64,000 nt of DNA, taken from contig NZ_AUKX01000001.1 in NCBI RefSeq assembly GCF_000424985.1, positions 1-64,000 on the forward strand. Direction: 5' to 3'. Under the pieces are notes generated by a model. It was given only the letters and a program-made list of their open reading frames with translations. It made no database searches and was not told the origin of the DNA. Positions 9,901-17,664 of the stretch are shown here, piece by piece. Every line of letters starts with the position of its first letter. The first letter of the stretch is position 1. The DNA is from Arenibacter latericius DSM 15913 (GTDB taxonomy: Bacteria > Bacteroidota > Bacteroidia > Flavobacteriales > Flavobacteriaceae). A program made the position numbers and the translations under genes.

Positions 9901-10013
9901 AATGCTTCTTGATATTCCTTTTGGTCATGCGTATAAATCTTAGACTCTTGGGAAATACCATAAAATATAGACCCAGCCAAGCAAAGTATTACAGCGGTTT
10001 TTTTTCTTAGCAT
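6990..10013 (-). CDS. Large periplasmic tetratricopeptide-repeat protein
   Basis: A protein of 1007 residues with a signal peptide (MLRKKTAVILCLAGSIFYGISQ). Almost its whole length is helical hairpins of about 34 residues with TPR or Sel1/YbgF-type signatures, for example YYLGYIAYQQDDYVGANQRF, ALFELANSYVRSNNTEKGLQ and AQLYFGKGQKDKALPYFK. I count more than 20 units. The scaffold should act in the periplasm or at the inner face of the outer membrane, binding proteins or peptidoglycan. It lies 25 bases before a plugless outer-membrane barrel gene and divergent from ftsE. The tight pairing with the barrel suggests a partner complex, but the role is not known to me. A serine/asparagine tail ends the protein. 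Confidence 0.78.
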   Translation of the reverse strand: MLRKKTAVILCLAGSIFYGISQESKIYTHDQKEYQEALALYNNKQYQAAQTIFESVQRKTKNVETQANSAYYAANAAIRLNQLGADRLMEDFVNNYPTSTKRNSAYIDVADYYFETGKYPYALKWYAKVDQNALSRKDKERFNFNNGYALFSSNKPKEAERYLEKVTTSRTYGSQAKYYLGYIAYQQDDYVGANQRFDQITDQDLIDKKLTYYQADMNFKLGRFKEAIALAKEQLPKSDRYEISELNKIIGESYFNLKQYDNAIPYLTQYKGKRGKWNNTDYYLLGYSYYMQGDYANAVQQFNRIIDGNNAVSQNAYYHLAECYLKLDKKQEALNAFRNASQMDFNSEIQKDAYLNYARLSYEVGNAYEPVPKVLTTYLEKYPNDKYKEEIQDLLVDSYITSKNFEGAMVLMETNKNYASKTTYQKVAFYRGVELFLESDYEAASQAFEKSLKSAVDQVFKARANYWKAESDFATNRFEDAVAGYLAFKQNAASKSTPEYKDVDYNLAYAYFKLRNYTGAITAFSNYVSAQGDDTEKLNDAYLRLGDSYFVSSKYWPAIETYNKAIARNIPEQDYAAYQKALSYGFIDRSATKIEELSNFISNYPKSTLKDDALFELANSYVRSNNTEKGLQLYDQMIREYRGSSLVPQALMRQGLIHYNANRGEQALVKFKTVVSDYPNSQEAIQAVTTAKLIYVDLGRVNEYGQWVDGLDFVEVTDAELDNATYESADKQQLEGKIDAAIKGYEGYLKQFPNGLNSLKANFNLAQLYFGKGQKDKALPYFKIVAGKGNNEYGEQALTRICEIYVGNNNYAAATPYLEELEATAQIQQNVTYAQSNLMKGYYEQSNYNKTMDYAGKVLATSKIDNRIKSDAHIMIARSAIKTNNESRAKTAYAEVLKIATGELAAEAYYYDAYFKNKDQKYEASNASVQKLAKDYPGYKEWSAKGLIIMAKNFYALGDAFQATYILDSVIANFGDYPSIVEEAKRELTIIKAKEAQSNSSINSNGN

Positions 10014-10072
10014 AATGTTCTCTAAAAGTTAAGAGTTACCGTTCATCTATGGATAACGATTAATATTGCACT

Positions 10073-10103
10073 CAAGTATATGGTAAAGAAAAACATTTTT
10101 CAA
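10073..10103 (-). promoter_or_regulatory. Possible promoter of the TPR/barrel operon
   Basis: On the minus strand TTG (10103-10101), 20 bases, then TATACTTG (10080-10073), one mismatch from TAnnTTTG. The leader would be about 55 bases. Confidence 0.4.
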
Positions 10104-10108
10104 GTTGT

Positions 10109-10142
10109 TTTGACCTTATTTCAAAGGAACTTATTACTTTTA
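10109..10142 (+). promoter_or_regulatory. Possible ftsE promoter
   Basis: TTTG at 10109-10112, then TACTTTTA at 10135-10142 (one mismatch to TAnnTTTG) after 22 bases, slightly longer than the usual 19-21. It lies 17 bases before the ATG. Confidence 0.3.
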
Positions 10143-10159
10143 TATCAACATTTATAACT

Positions 10160-10843
10160 ATGGGCGAGAGTATATTGAAGTTGAAGGACGTAGCCGTATT
10201 TCAAGGAGAAAATTTAGTATTGAACGATATAAGCCTTGAAATTAAAAAAGGCGAATTTGTATATCTTATAGGTAAGACCGGAAGCGGGAAGAGTAGTTTT
10301 ATGAAAACACTCTACGGCGATCTTCCTTTAAAAGAAGGTGATGGCAAAATTGTAGATTTCGATCTTAAAACCTTAAAAGAAAGAGACATCCCTTACCTAA
10401 GACGAAAATTAGGAGTGGTTTTCCAAGATTTTAAATTATTACCAGATCGTAATATTAACAACAACCTACTATTTGTTCTTAAAGCGACCGGCTGGAAAAA
10501 CAAAAGCGAAATGGACGCTAAGATAGAAGAGGTCTTAGGAAAGGTGGGAATGAAAACCAAAGGCTTTAAATTTCCTCACGAATTGTCTGGAGGAGAACAA
10601 CAGCGTATCGCTATTGCACGAGCCCTCTTAAACGATCCTGAACTTATTTTGGCCGATGAGCCTACAGGTAACTTGGATCCACAAACCAGTGTGGAAGTGA
10701 TGAAAGTACTTCAGGATATTAACAAGACGGGAAGAACCATATTAATGGCAACCCATGACTATGCTCTAATCCTTAAATACCCTTCCAAAACCCTGAAATG
10801 CGATGGCAATAAAGTATTTGAAGTAATCCAAAAGGCGGTATAA
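10160..10843 (+). CDS. ftsE: FtsE-like cell-division ABC ATPase
   Basis: A stand-alone ABC ATPase of 227 residues with GKTGSGKSS (Walker A, about 37-45), [11 protein letters not shown] (Q loop, about 89-99), LSGGEQQR (signature, about 140), [12 protein letters not shown] (Walker B, about 160-171) and an H-loop in MATHDYAL. The QDFKLLPDR and [10 protein letters not shown] stretches are characteristic of FtsE and the related MacB/LolD group. FtsE works with the membrane protein FtsX to couple division-site signalling to periplasmic peptidoglycan hydrolases. No ftsX is next to it, as is common in Bacteroidota. It is divergent from the TPR/outer-membrane pair. LolD is the main alternative, but the short length and QDFKLLPD favour FtsE. 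Confidence 0.85.
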   Translation: MGESILKLKDVAVFQGENLVLNDISLEIKKGEFVYLIGKTGSGKSSFMKTLYGDLPLKEGDGKIVDFDLKTLKERDIPYLRRKLGVVFQDFKLLPDRNINNNLLFVLKATGWKNKSEMDAKIEEVLGKVGMKTKGFKFPHELSGGEQQRIAIARALLNDPELILADEPTGNLDPQTSVEVMKVLQDINKTGRTILMATHDYALILKYPSKTLKCDGNKVFEVIQKAV

Positions 10844-11321
10844 GCAAAAAATAACTTTACAACCTACCTCACATATAAGTAAGCTAGGTTTACAATTTAT
10901 TTTCGAAAAAGCATTCCGACTATTTCGGATAATAGCTATGGCGAAGCATATAAAAATAACAACATTATAAAGGTGAGCCTATTCCTACTAAAAAGCTACA
11001 ATTTACATCTACTACCAAAAAGGAATAAACTAAATTTTAATTTGGAATGAATTAAATTACCTATCCCTCCAATTAAACTACTGTTTAATTTGCATTATAT
11101 TTTTCCACAAAAAATATCTCGATAGACAATTAATACATCTCAAATTTTTGCCACGCTTCTATGTGAAACCCGCAGTGTAAAATCTAAAAAAACCGACTAA
11201 AAACAATCTCACAACCATTTGATAAACAAGAGGCTACGCATTTCACCTCCCCTATACGACGTTTCACTTCCCAATTTGTACACTTCACCCAAATATACCC
11301 AAAATCGGCTATCTATAAGCC
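10844..11321. other. Intergenic AT-rich stretch
   Basis: No supported gene in about 480 bases. A weak imperfect hairpin at 10861-10890 (AACCTACCT/AGCTAGGTT) follows the ftsE-like gene and could end its transcript. Otherwise I see nothing. Confidence 0.4.
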
Positions 11322-11329
11322 TATATTTG
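11322..11329 (+). promoter_or_regulatory. Putative -7 box of the repeat-protein gene
   Basis: TATATTTG, a full match to TAnnTTTG, 46 bases before the ATG at 11376. No TTTG is seen 19-21 bases upstream. Confidence 0.45.
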
Positions 11330-11375
11330 TACCTGGATTAATAAAGTAAAGAAAACAAATCAGATTATAAATCTC

Positions 11376-11984
11376 ATGAAAAAACTAAGTATATTATTAG
11401 GGATGGTGATGGTATCTACCACACTTCTATCCTTTAGCGACAAAAATAAATGTTCATTATCCTTTGATGCCAATGGGGATTTCTTCAATTTAAATGAAGT
11501 GTCCTGTCTTTTTGAAGAAGCATTATCGGATGATAGAGAGGCTAGAAATTTAAGTCTAGATGACATTAAGTTAATCAAGCCTTACGAAGAAGAGGAGATT
11601 GAACTAGACTTCAATACAGCAGAGTACCTTCCAATTGGATTCAACGCATATACCCCAATAAAATTAGATTTAGAGAATATTGTTCTCGAGGAAGTAGAAG
11701 AGGAGATTGAGCTAGATTTTAACATCGTGGAATATTTACCAATCGGCTTTAATCCTTATGCAGGAATGAAGCTAAATCTAGACGACATGGTATTAGTAGA
11801 GATTGAAGAAGAAGTAACTCTAGATTTCAATACAGCAAAATATCTACCCATCGGTTTTAACGCTTATGCTGGTATGGAGCTAGACCTTAACGATATTAAG
11901 GTAGAGGAAGTAGAAGAAGAAATTGAACTTGGCAAAGAACTGCGTAATTACCTACCTAAAGGTTTTAATCCTTACGCCAAGTAA
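11376..11984 (+). CDS. Exported protein with four 36-residue acidic repeats
   Basis: The 202-residue protein begins with a signal peptide (MKKLSILLGMVMVSTTLLSFS). After about 50 non-repetitive residues containing two cysteines, it consists of four tandem units starting at residues 72, 108, 144 and 180, exactly 36 residues apart. Each unit has an acidic EEEIELDF start, then a YLPIGFNxY core and a LDLxDI end; the last unit is truncated after the core. The sequence from residue 58 (NLSLDDIKL) matches the end of a unit, so a partial unit precedes them. The repeats are strongly acidic and have no cysteine. I know no function. The gene lies upstream of a LytS/LytTR pair and could be its target or signal. 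Confidence 0.7.
   Translation: MKKLSILLGMVMVSTTLLSFSDKNKCSLSFDANGDFFNLNEVSCLFEEALSDDREARNLSLDDIKLIKPYEEEEIELDFNTAEYLPIGFNAYTPIKLDLENIVLEEVEEEIELDFNIVEYLPIGFNPYAGMKLNLDDMVLVEIEEEVTLDFNTAKYLPIGFNAYAGMELDLNDIKVEEVEEEIELGKELRNYLPKGFNPYAK
11589..11981 (+). repeat. Four tandem 108-bp coding repeats
   Basis: Units begin at 11589, 11697, 11805 and 11913. The protein unit is far better conserved than the DNA, since codons for the same residues differ between units. This points to old duplication under selection rather than recent slippage. Confidence 0.75.
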
Positions 11985-12138
11985 ACTACCTTGTAAAAAA
12001 ACCACAAGGCACTAAAAGAAAAAACGTATTGATTTCGGGACCCGCCTGAAGGAATACGGGCAGGCCCGTCTCGGAGCATTCAAATCTCGATTATCGAGTA
12101 AAGAGTTAGTTTTATAGGTTAGTTGGTTAATTAGTTTA
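11985..12138. repeat. GC-rich intergenic palindromic patch
   Basis: At about 12037-12080 there is a locally GC-rich stretch with the inverted words CGCCTG and CAGGC, followed by CTCGATTATCGAG. Such GC-rich patches in an otherwise AT-rich intergenic space resemble the REP-like elements scattered through flavobacterial genomes. No gene is visible. Confidence 0.35.
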
Positions 12139-12170
12139 GATAGGTCTTTGGCAAATGCTAAGGACCTATC
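12139..12170 (+). terminator. Terminator-like hairpin before lytS-type gene
   Basis: GATAGGTC and GACCTATC form an 8-bp perfect stem, extended by CTT/AAG-type pairs, and are followed by GCTTTTAT. It lies 155 bases past the repeat-protein gene and would separate it from the two-component pair. Confidence 0.65.
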
Positions 12171-12331
12171 GCTTTTATCCCATTGCTTAGAAATCCAAAA
12201 CCTTAATAACTATACTCATCCGGAATAATCTACCCTTCAACAAAAATCAAGTTTTCCACCAAAGAAATCCTAAAGACAATCACTATAAGGTTTTTGAAAT
12301 AATTAGGTATCTTTAAAATTTAGATTGTAAA

Positions 12332-13369
12332 ATGCAGCGAGTAAAACAGGTTAAATTACAGGAGATTTTAAAAATTGCTATACTAATTGCAGTATTAGTC
12401 ACCCTCCCTTTAACACTAAGCCTGTTTAAATCGGTTTGGTTTACAGACCAGCCTTTCCTTAAAGACCTCATTAACGATTTTATTCTAAAACTATTATTTT
12501 TCTTTTTGTTTTCTTGGATTGCACTGCAATTCAACACTATTTGGATTTATAAAATCCCTAAAGAGAATAAGTTTATTGATCTCGGACTCCGTTTTGTGGG
12601 GAACCTAATATTATTGATCGTAACCACTACCCTATTCAGCAAATTAAACCCCTATTTTGTAGATAAGGTTATTTCTGAACGGGAAGCAGGTTTTGTAAGC
12701 TCTATTTTTATTGTGGTTCACATTATTATTCTATTTATTTCTAGAATTCTTCGCTTACAAATTATACAACGAGAAAGTGTTTTAGAAAACGAATACTTAA
12801 AACAGCAGAACTTAGAGAACGAACTTACCGCTTTAAAGAATCAGATTAACCCACATTTTTTATTTAACTCATTAAATTCTCTCAACTATCTTATCAGAGA
12901 TAATAAAGAGGCTGCACTATTTGTAAAGAAACTTTCCTTTATGTATCGCTATATATTACAAAGCGGAGACAGAAATTTAGTGCTATTAAAGGAGGAGCTA
13001 AAATTCCTAGAAAGCTATACCTATCTGATAAAAACACGCTATCGTAACCGTTTCTTAATTGAGATAAACATTGATGAAACCTATCTAGAACGGAGAATTC
13101 CGCCTTTAGCACTACAGTTACTAGTAGAAAATGCTGTAAAACACAACGAAATTTCGGAGGCCAATCCATTAAAGGTCATTATCTATTCGGATAATGATTC
13201 GCTTATTATTGAAAACAAAGTTAGAGCTAGGTCCTCATTGGCGGAAGGGACTGGTAGCGGGCTATTAAATTTGTACAAGCGATATTATATGATTAGAAAA
13301 CAAAAAATAGTAATTGATAGGAATAACGAATATTTCCGCGTTAAACTCCCATTGAACAAAATGTCATGA
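12332..13369 (+). CDS. LytS/YehU-type membrane histidine kinase
   Basis: The 345-residue kinase has four predicted N-terminal membrane segments (about residues 13-33, 50-68, 86-103 and 120-138) with very little between them, so no large external sensor domain. A coiled-coil linker precedes the His_kinase (PF06580) motif NQINPHFLFNSLNSLNYLI with phospho-acceptor His175. The ATP-binding domain has PPLALQLLVENAVKHN and a degenerate GSGLLNLYKRY G-box. The kinase should autophosphorylate and transfer phosphate to the response regulator whose start overlaps its last four bases. The short loops suggest that it senses a membrane or intramembrane cue. Confidence 0.9.
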   Translation: MQRVKQVKLQEILKIAILIAVLVTLPLTLSLFKSVWFTDQPFLKDLINDFILKLLFFFLFSWIALQFNTIWIYKIPKENKFIDLGLRFVGNLILLIVTTTLFSKLNPYFVDKVISEREAGFVSSIFIVVHIIILFISRILRLQIIQRESVLENEYLKQQNLENELTALKNQINPHFLFNSLNSLNYLIRDNKEAALFVKKLSFMYRYILQSGDRNLVLLKEELKFLESYTYLIKTRYRNRFLIEINIDETYLERRIPPLALQLLVENAVKHNEISEANPLKVIIYSDNDSLIIENKVRARSSLAEGTGSGLLNLYKRYYMIRKQKIVIDRNNEYFRVKLPLNKMS

Positions 13370-14127
13370 AAGTTGTAATTGTAGAAGATGAAGTTGCAGC
13401 AAGTGAAAACCTTGCTTTTATGCTTAAGAATATAGATAACTCTATAGAGATATTATCCGTTTTAGATTCGGTTAAAGCGTCTATTGCCTATTTCTCTAAA
13501 AACCATGAAGCCGAACTTATTTTTATGGATATCCATTTAGCGGATGGACTTTCCTTTGAAATTTTCGATTCCGTTAAAATAGAGATTCCTATCGTTTTTA
13601 CCACAGCCTATGATCAGTATGCGTTACAAGCTTTTAAAGTGAATAGCATTGATTACCTATTAAAACCAATAGACGAAGATGAGCTGGCTGAGAGCCTAGA
13701 ACAATACAATGGGCAGTTTAAAGATAAAGGCCTTTTTACAGATCAGGTAGAAGGATTATTAAACTTAATCAACACCAAAAAGACCACCTATAAATCCATG
13801 TATCTGGTCCATCATAGAGACCAATTAGTTCCTGTAAAAACTGAAAATATAGCCTACCTATATATAGAGACCGGCATTGTTAAAGCTGTAACTATTGAAA
13901 ACCAGACGTTTATTATGGAACAAAATTTAGAGGATATGGAAAATGATCTTGACCCCTCTATATTTTTTAGGATAAATCGTCAGTACATTGTAAAAAAGGA
14001 CGCAATAGAGAGCATAAAACAATACTTTAATGGAAAGCTTATCGTTAGCGTCAACCCACCTTCCTCTGAAAGGATTGTAGTGAGCAGAGCTAAAGCCCCA
14101 GAATTTAAAAATTGGATGAATCAATAA
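13366..14127 (+). CDS. LytTR-family response regulator
   Basis: The 253-residue regulator overlaps the kinase gene by ATGA. The receiver domain (about 1-120) has the acidic pair E7-D8, phospho-acceptor Asp55 in LIFMDIHLADG, the TTAYDQYALQAF switch region and the lysine in DYLLKPID. The C-terminal LytTR DNA-binding domain (about 150-253) includes VKTENIAYLYIETG, FFRINRQYIVKKDAI and IVVSRAKAPEFKNWM. It should bind direct-repeat sites when phosphorylated by the adjacent kinase. Targets are unknown; the upstream repeat protein is one plausible candidate because it is adjacent in the same orientation. Confidence 0.92.
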   Translation: MKVVIVEDEVAASENLAFMLKNIDNSIEILSVLDSVKASIAYFSKNHEAELIFMDIHLADGLSFEIFDSVKIEIPIVFTTAYDQYALQAFKVNSIDYLLKPIDEDELAESLEQYNGQFKDKGLFTDQVEGLLNLINTKKTTYKSMYLVHHRDQLVPVKTENIAYLYIETGIVKAVTIENQTFIMEQNLEDMENDLDPSIFFRINRQYIVKKDAIESIKQYFNGKLIVSVNPPSSERIVVSRAKAPEFKNWMNQ

Positions 14128-14153
14128 ATTACTCCCTTATTATATAAAAGAAA

Positions 14154-14187
14154 CCGGCCCAATAGATTATTAAAACTATTGGGCCGG
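14154..14187. terminator. Strong bidirectional terminator
   Basis: A perfect 12-bp GC-rich stem (CCGGCCCAATAG/CTATTGGGCCGG) with T-rich runs on both strands. It lies between the convergent response-regulator and dehydrogenase genes. Confidence 0.9.
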
Positions 14188-14290
14188 CTTTTATAAGGAT
14201 ATTACCTCTCGTCTATTGCTACTATCCAATAAGAGTAGGGAAATTTTACAGTCACCTACAAACAAATAGACCTCAGCAATCTTTTCATAA

Positions 14291-17200
14291 TTAGTTTCCT
14301 CCCTGGGAAACGTCAGAGGAATAAGACTTGCTCTTCAACATTACCGAATTAGTACCTGTTAGCGGCTTAACGTTATTCTCTCCTTGGTCCGTATAGGAAG
14401 CAGAGATGACCATAACCTTGCCACTATCCTCCTTGGAAGGCGTTATTACCCCAGCAGAAGGTAGGGATTTTTGCACTTTCCCAGTATTAGCCAAAGACTG
14501 AATATAGGCGGTGATTTGCCTGGCCTCATCTTGAGTCATATTAGGATGTGCCGGCATAGTCACTTCTCCCCATACACCACTACCTCCAGAAATTATTTTC
14601 CCTTGCAAGTACGTAGCAGCATTTTTATCGTTCTTATATTTTTTTGCAATTTCGGTATAATTAGGCCCAATAGATTTTTCTAATTCCTTATGACAGGTTC
14701 TACAGTCCATAGCTTGCGTTAAGGCCTTTCCTGTAACTGCCGCAGAAACCTCTTGATGCCCCATTGAAAGAGAAGCCTCATCCAAGCTCTCTAGATAATC
14801 TACAGAAACAAAAATATTATCATCTATTATCTGTGATCCATCAGGGTCACTTACTGTAACTTTATAATTTACCGGTTCACCAGGGGTAAAGAAATCGGAA
14901 TCTCCTCCATTTAAATCTATCGCTACCTCGGGTCTAGAATTCCCTGCTACCACGGATACAGAATTACTTTTTGCAGATGCTCCTTTATCATCTTTAACTT
15001 CTACAGAAATAAAGTAGTCTCCCCCATCCTGATACGCATAAGAAATTTGAGGCTCGGTAGTTTCTTTAGTTTCTCCATTACCCAGATTCCACACATACGT
15101 CAATTTATCGTTTTCCCTATCAGAAGCGCTCACTTTTGCCGTGATGCTTAATGGAAGTTTCCCCGAAGTTTTATCTACTACCATCTCTTCTACCAAAGGA
15201 GGACGGTTCCCTCCGTTATAGTCGATATAGCTTAGTGCAGAATCATCATTTTTAGAGAACCATCCGCTTCCATATTCTAGAAGATATATTCTTCCATCAG
15301 GAGCCACTTCCATATCGATAAGGTTATTAAGTTTAATCTGATCGGCAAAAGGCTCCATCTTATTAAAATCCCCGTTCGGGAAGAGGCTTACTGCCATCAT
15401 CCACCCACGAATCCAATCATACACAAAAACTTTCCCGTCATAATAATCCGGCAATGCATTTTCCCCATTATAGATATCCTTATAGTAAACAGGACCTGCC
15501 ATAGCATTTCTTCCACCTGTACTCACCTGGGGGAATTCCTGAGATTCTACATAGGGATAATAAACAAAGGCCGGCATAGCCTTAGGCAGTTCCTTAAGAC
15601 CGGTGTTGTTTCTAGAATTATTAATTGGCTTCTCGGGGTTAAACGCTTCTCCGCTTTCTCCTGTAGCATAGTTATAGCTTCGATAGGGATAATTATCTCC
15701 AACAAAAAATGGCCAGCCAAAATTCCCAGCTTTTTTCGCCTGATTTAATTCGTCGTATCCTCTTGGGCCTCTAGTCTGCATACTATCTACACGTGCATCT
15801 GGACCTACATCTCCCCAATATACATAGCCTTTTTTAGGATCCACAGAGATTCTATACGGATTTCTGTGTCCCATAGTATAAATTTCTGGTCGTGTTTTTG
15901 GAGTGCCCTCCGGGAATAAATTTCCTTCCGGAATACTATAAGACCCATCCTCATTTACTTTAATGCGTAATATTTTACCACGCAGATCATTGGTATTACC
16001 AGAAGTACGTTGGGCATCGTATTGCTCACGTCCAGGCAAGTCATTCAAGGGCGCATAGCCTCTGTTGACATACTTAACCCCCTTTTCATTAAATGGCGTA
16101 CTATTATCTCCAGTAGACAAGTATAAAAGGTTATCGGGACCAAAAGCAATTGAGCCTCCAGTGTGACAACAAATTTCTCGCTTACTCTCTAATTCCAGAA
16201 TAATCTGCTCAGTATCCATCTGAAGTAGATCATCCTCAAATTTAAAACGCGACAATCTATTTACCCATTTATCTCCAGAAGGACTATAAAAAAGGTAAAC
16301 CCAACGATTATTAGCAAAATCAGGATCTTTTTGCAATCCCATTAACCCTTCTTCAGCATTTACTCCGGGAGTCTCTAATGTTTTGTGGTAAACATCTAAA
16401 AAGCCCACCTGTTTAACTTCATTCGTTTCATGCTTATACAATACAACTCCTCCCCTTCTCTCCGCAATAAGGACGTCCATATTTGGAAGTATAGTCATCT
16501 CAGTAGGCTCAAAGAAAGAGCCCACATTAAGAGGCACCTTGGTAAAACGGTCTGAATCTGGTGGTATTTGAGAAGTCACGTTATCATAATTAAGCTTTTT
16601 GTTTTCACCGATGGCATAATTAATTCCGCCTAAAAGATGTTTTAGGAACAAATCTTCTGAATAGCTTTCCTCTGTATGCCCTAAAGCGGTATAAAAAGCC
16701 CTTCCTCCATCATACTCATGATACCAGCTCATAGGATGAAAATCTCCATTTTCCCCACCCTCATAGGAATTCTCGTCTACCGTCATTACCACATTAACAT
16801 CGGGGTTTATTTTCTTAAAGTTATACAACTCATCAGAACGACGCCATATAGTATCCTGAAACATATCAGTAGCCATAAATGTGGGGTCTTTAATAATAAA
16901 GTCGGCCTCCGGAGCTCCAGGAGGGTGACTTTGGAAATAGGCTCCCACCAACCTACCATACCAATTCCAGTCGTACTCAGTATCGGTAGCAGCATGTACG
17001 CCCACAAATCCACCTCCTGCCTGAATATATCTCTCAAAAGCGGCCTCTTGTTTTGCATCCAAGATATTCCCAGTAGTGCTTAAGAAAATTATGGCCGAAT
17101 ACTTTTTAAGTTCTTCATCCGTAAATAATTCCGCATTCTTGGTGGTATCTACTATAAACTGATTTTCCTTTCCCAGTTTTTGAATTGCGGCAATTCCCGC

Positions 17201-17335
17201 AGGAATAGAAGCATGCTTATACCCCATGGTTTTTGAGAACACTAAAACACGAGGTTCTCCTTCTCGCTTATTACTGTCACATCCCATTAATAAAACCATG
17301 GAAATAGATAGTAGTAATACAAAATAGTTTTTCAT
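14291..17335 (-). CDS. ThuA / PQQ-type sugar dehydrogenase / PKD / cytochrome c lipoprotein
   Basis: A four-module lipoprotein of 1014 residues with lipobox LLMGC (Cys19). Residues about 28-240 are a ThuA-like domain (VLVFSKTMGYKHASI, FVGVHAATDTE). About 260-690 is a glucose/sorbosone dehydrogenase-like beta-propeller (DVLIAERRGGVVLYK, CCHTGGSIAFGPDNLLYLSTGDN, IYTMGHRNPYRI). About 708-795 is a PKD domain. About 870-970 is a monohaem cytochrome c with CRTCH near 877 and MPAHPNMT as the likely axial methionine. ThuA proteins act in keto-sugar metabolism; the propeller would oxidise a sugar and pass electrons to the haem. It probably works in the periplasm or at the outer surface, on disaccharides or sugar derivatives. 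It is transcribed alone. Confidence 0.85.
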   Translation of the reverse strand: MKNYFVLLLSISMVLLMGCDSNKREGEPRVLVFSKTMGYKHASIPAGIAAIQKLGKENQFIVDTTKNAELFTDEELKKYSAIIFLSTTGNILDAKQEAAFERYIQAGGGFVGVHAATDTEYDWNWYGRLVGAYFQSHPPGAPEADFIIKDPTFMATDMFQDTIWRRSDELYNFKKINPDVNVVMTVDENSYEGGENGDFHPMSWYHEYDGGRAFYTALGHTEESYSEDLFLKHLLGGINYAIGENKKLNYDNVTSQIPPDSDRFTKVPLNVGSFFEPTEMTILPNMDVLIAERRGGVVLYKHETNEVKQVGFLDVYHKTLETPGVNAEEGLMGLQKDPDFANNRWVYLFYSPSGDKWVNRLSRFKFEDDLLQMDTEQIILELESKREICCHTGGSIAFGPDNLLYLSTGDNSTPFNEKGVKYVNRGYAPLNDLPGREQYDAQRTSGNTNDLRGKILRIKVNEDGSYSIPEGNLFPEGTPKTRPEIYTMGHRNPYRISVDPKKGYVYWGDVGPDARVDSMQTRGPRGYDELNQAKKAGNFGWPFFVGDNYPYRSYNYATGESGEAFNPEKPINNSRNNTGLKELPKAMPAFVYYPYVESQEFPQVSTGGRNAMAGPVYYKDIYNGENALPDYYDGKVFVYDWIRGWMMAVSLFPNGDFNKMEPFADQIKLNNLIDMEVAPDGRIYLLEYGSGWFSKNDDSALSYIDYNGGNRPPLVEEMVVDKTSGKLPLSITAKVSASDRENDKLTYVWNLGNGETKETTEPQISYAYQDGGDYFISVEVKDDKGASAKSNSVSVVAGNSRPEVAIDLNGGDSDFFTPGEPVNYKVTVSDPDGSQIIDDNIFVSVDYLESLDEASLSMGHQEVSAAVTGKALTQAMDCRTCHKELEKSIGPNYTEIAKKYKNDKNAATYLQGKIISGGSGVWGEVTMPAHPNMTQDEARQITAYIQSLANTGKVQKSLPSAGVITPSKEDSGKVMVISASYTDQGENNVKPLTGTNSVMLKSKSYSSDVSQGGN

Positions 17336-17664
17336 TTAAATGTTTTTAAGGTGTTTGATTGGATGGTTTGATCCATTTTAAGATTTGTAACAGATGTAGT
17401 ATCTTAACTAAAATATTATTAGTAAAATCTCCTTTTATTAACAATAAATACTACATATTTTATGAAACCCTCCAAATATAATACTAATTTCAATTTATTA
17501 AACCTCAAGCCCACCTTTTTAGGAAATCAAATCCGACCACTACAATCAATTATATAAATGAGCTATAGAGAGCAGCACTTCATATTAATAATCTAGTAAA
17601 TTTTAAATTCACTTTAAATTAAGATTCCATTTACCATTTAACCAATCTTTAATTTTCCAATTGC
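17336..17664. other. Intergenic AT-rich divergent region
   Basis: The region lies between divergently transcribed genes and has no gene. I looked for TAnnTTTG boxes on both strands and found no full match with correct spacing. Confidence 0.4.

Noticed and set aside
11589-11981. CRISPR-like array
   Set aside because: The 108-base periodicity is in frame within a coding gene with conserved protein repeats and no spacers.
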